Under the pieces are notes generated by a model, which saw nothing but the letters and a program-made list of their open reading frames with translations, was not told where the DNA came from and searched no databases. 63,983 nucleotides of DNA from Planctomycetota bacterium (GTDB lineage: Bacteria; Planctomycetota; Phycisphaerae; Phycisphaerales; UBA1924). The position numbers were made by a program, and so were the translations under genes. The stretch spans positions 1 to 63,983 of the forward strand of contig JAFEBP010000027.1 of the NCBI GenBank assembly GCA_018242605.1, read 5' to 3'. Below, piece after piece: positions 62,667-63,983 of this stretch (its first letter is position 1; each line of letters starts with the position of its first letter).

Positions 62667-62969
62667 ATGCACCAAAGACGTGGACAGATTCCTGGGCGGT
62701 GGGCAGCGCTGATGGCGGTGCTGCTGGTGGCTGCGCAGGTGGTGCTGGCGGGCGCGGCGTTGTGGCATCATCACGACGATGGGGATGTGGGGCACGGCGA
62801 CTGCACGGTGTGCATTGCGGTCGCGTCGGACAAGACCGACGGGTTGCCGCGGCAGGACATTGCGCAGGCTCCGCTGACGCTGATCGGGTTCATCGCGGCG
62901 GCGACGTATCGGGATGGGTCGGTAGCGGCGGCTTTGACGGCGATGGCGCGTGGTCCGCCTTTGGATTGA
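62667..62969 (+). CDS. Small exported His/Cys-rich protein (DUF2946-like)
   Basis: 100 residues; ATG at 62667, or GTG/ATG further in as the true signal-peptide start. A hydrophobic segment (about 13-31, AALMAVLLVAAQVVLAGAAL) precedes WHHHDDGDVGHGDCTVCIAV, a His/Cys/Asp cluster like that of DUF2946 small metal-handling proteins. The remainder is Ala-rich. Copper or other metal binding is possible. It precedes the pseudopilin gene. The assignment is tentative. Confidence 0.55.
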   Translation: MHQRRGQIPGRWAALMAVLLVAAQVVLAGAALWHHHDDGDVGHGDCTVCIAVASDKTDGLPRQDIAQAPLTLIGFIAAATYRDGSVAAALTAMARGPPLD

Positions 62970-63161
62970 AACGATGTAGCGATCGCCGGTGGGGGGCGCG
63001 GGATTGTGGCCCACGGTGATTGCGGAATGGGGAAGACACTGCCGCGGCGCGGCGGTGGCGCTGATGCTTGGGGTTTTGCCAAGACGTCGGCGGACATTAG
63101 TAACACATCTTGGTCTGGTGCTCGCCGATTCAGTCGTTTCAGCCCTTTCACGGGAGGCTTT

Positions 63162-63935
63162 ATGCTGCATGGAGTTTGCGGCCGCGTACGCCGCGGCTTT
63201 ACGTTGATTGAACTGCTCATCGTCATCGCGGTCGTGGCGATGCTGATTGCGATTTTGTTGCCCGCGCTGGGGCAGGCCCGCACGGCGGGGCGGCGGACGG
63301 TGGTGCTGGCGCGGTTGCACGACATGGGGGCGGGGAACGTGGCGTACATGAATGACTACAAGGATGCGCTGCCGGTGTTGGCGGACTACGAGGAGAAGCC
63401 GATCCTGTCGCTGAGCGTGCTGGCGAAGACTGGGGCGGTGCCGAATCAGGCGTTCATCAACCCGAACACGCGCGACACGCTGGCGACGGAGGTGAGCGAG
63501 GATGGGAGGCCGGTGCTCGCGGACCTGGGAGGCGAGGAGGTAACGGCGTCGACGGTGGTGGACTCGGGCAATATCGCGCGGGTCAACTTCCACTGTTCGT
63601 TCTCGTACGACAACGATGTCAAGCCGCACGGGGTGTGGAAGCCGATCGTGTACATGGGCGATCGGGCGGACTATGAGGGGGGCAGGACGTTCTCACGCAA
63701 CTGGAAGGGCGCGGGGATGTGCCTGCTGTGGACCGACCAGCACGCTGAGTTCAGCAAGACGCGCACGATGGCGGACCAGGCGGACCCCAACATCTACCAC
63801 CACAACGAGTACGGGGGCGAGGGGGGCGAGGAGGTTCGGGATGGGGTGGAGGTGACGCCGGGGACGCTGGACACTCACATGCGGTACTTCAGCGAGGAGG
63901 AGGATGATGGGTTGCTGGGGGATGAGGGGGAGTGA
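63162..63935 (+). CDS. Type IV pilin/pseudopilin-like protein
   Basis: 257 residues from ATG 63162, with GGGAGG nine bases upstream. A class III signal RRGFTLIELLIVIAVVAMLIAILLPALGQAR shows the prepilin cleavage site before FTLIE. The soluble head ends with an acidic tail (SEEEDDGLLGDEGE). As in the pilin-like gene at 30925, the head is long and of the planctomycete type. It would be processed by a prepilin peptidase and act in secretion or on the cell surface. Only 48 bases remain to the window edge. Confidence 0.85.
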   Translation: MLHGVCGRVRRGFTLIELLIVIAVVAMLIAILLPALGQARTAGRRTVVLARLHDMGAGNVAYMNDYKDALPVLADYEEKPILSLSVLAKTGAVPNQAFINPNTRDTLATEVSEDGRPVLADLGGEEVTASTVVDSGNIARVNFHCSFSYDNDVKPHGVWKPIVYMGDRADYEGGRTFSRNWKGAGMCLLWTDQHAEFSKTRTMADQADPNIYHHNEYGGEGGEEVRDGVEVTPGTLDTHMRYFSEEEDDGLLGDEGE

Positions 63936-63983
63936 TACCGGAAGGCATGAGTAACCAGGCTGACCTGACCCAGGAACCGTGGA

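Noticed and set aside
62265..63629. 454-residue open frame on the minus strand near the right end
   Set aside because: Extreme Arg/His/Gln/Pro content and antisense to the pseudopilin and small metal-protein genes.

Overview
The window is about 64 kb of GC-rich, densely packed bacterial DNA that looks like a planctomycete, most likely class Phycisphaerae. The signs are: (i) two secreted proteins ending in the short dockerin-like Asp/Gly repeat with a C-terminal Gly-Cys (1700-2104 and 59575-61533); (ii) the planctomycete-type pair of a DUF1549/DUF1553 cytochrome-like protein and a DUF1501 protein (35638-40210); (iii) a ThuA plus DUF1080 protein; and (iv) several small families I know mainly from planctomycetes. 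MreB, MreC, MreD and an L,D-transpeptidase indicate a peptidoglycan wall. Two flagellins, FlgL, FliW and CsrA indicate motility.

Layout. 1-2.1 kb: end of a collagen-like S74-type surface protein and a dockerin-tailed protein. 2.2-5.0 kb: argS, divergent from a degenerate protein-kinase-like gene. 5.0-12.7 kb: a periplasmic nitrate reductase locus with napD, napA, a doubled napB and a ferredoxin on the minus strand, divergent from a tetraheme cytochrome, a four-cluster Fe-S protein, an NrfD-type membrane protein and a small unknown. No NapC is present, so the divergent module probably takes electrons from quinol. 12.8-17.0 kb: sugar module (ThuA/DUF1080, xylulokinase, xylose-isomerase-like protein). 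17.0-23.9 kb: flgL-fliW-csrA-fliC-fliC, with an apparent sigma-54 promoter before flgL and GGA-bearing hairpins in both flagellin leaders that suggest FliW/CsrA control. 23.9-34.5 kb: TerC, an HD-domain nuclease-like protein, a LON-domain protein, a HEAT-repeat protein, a pseudopilin and small unknowns. 34.5-41.7 kb: NHL propeller, PSD/DUF1501 pair, an alpha/beta hydrolase. 41.7-52.7 kb: ptsI, ruvC, LysM L,D-transpeptidase, 5-formyl-THF cyclo-ligase, a large BNR propeller protein, an O-GlcNAc-transferase-like protein and a HAD phosphatase. 52.7-57.8 kb: mreBCD and a sugar ABC permease plus binding protein with no ATPase gene beside them.

The most unusual stretch is 57.81-58.83 kb. It is a strongly G-rich region of about 1 kb with no convincing gene, carrying seven copies of an 18-bp motif spaced 93-145 bp apart. 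Two successive units form a tandem repeat whose short reading frames join by ATGA overlaps. I cannot assign it to a known system. From 58.8 to 62.7 kb the sequence has an accessory character: a HEPN-like orphan, an Ig/dockerin secreted protein, an IS3 orfA remnant and non-coding DNA. The window ends with a small metal-binding-like protein and a pseudopilin. I saw no tRNA, rRNA or CRISPR array. All functions are read from motifs and family knowledge; no database search was run.
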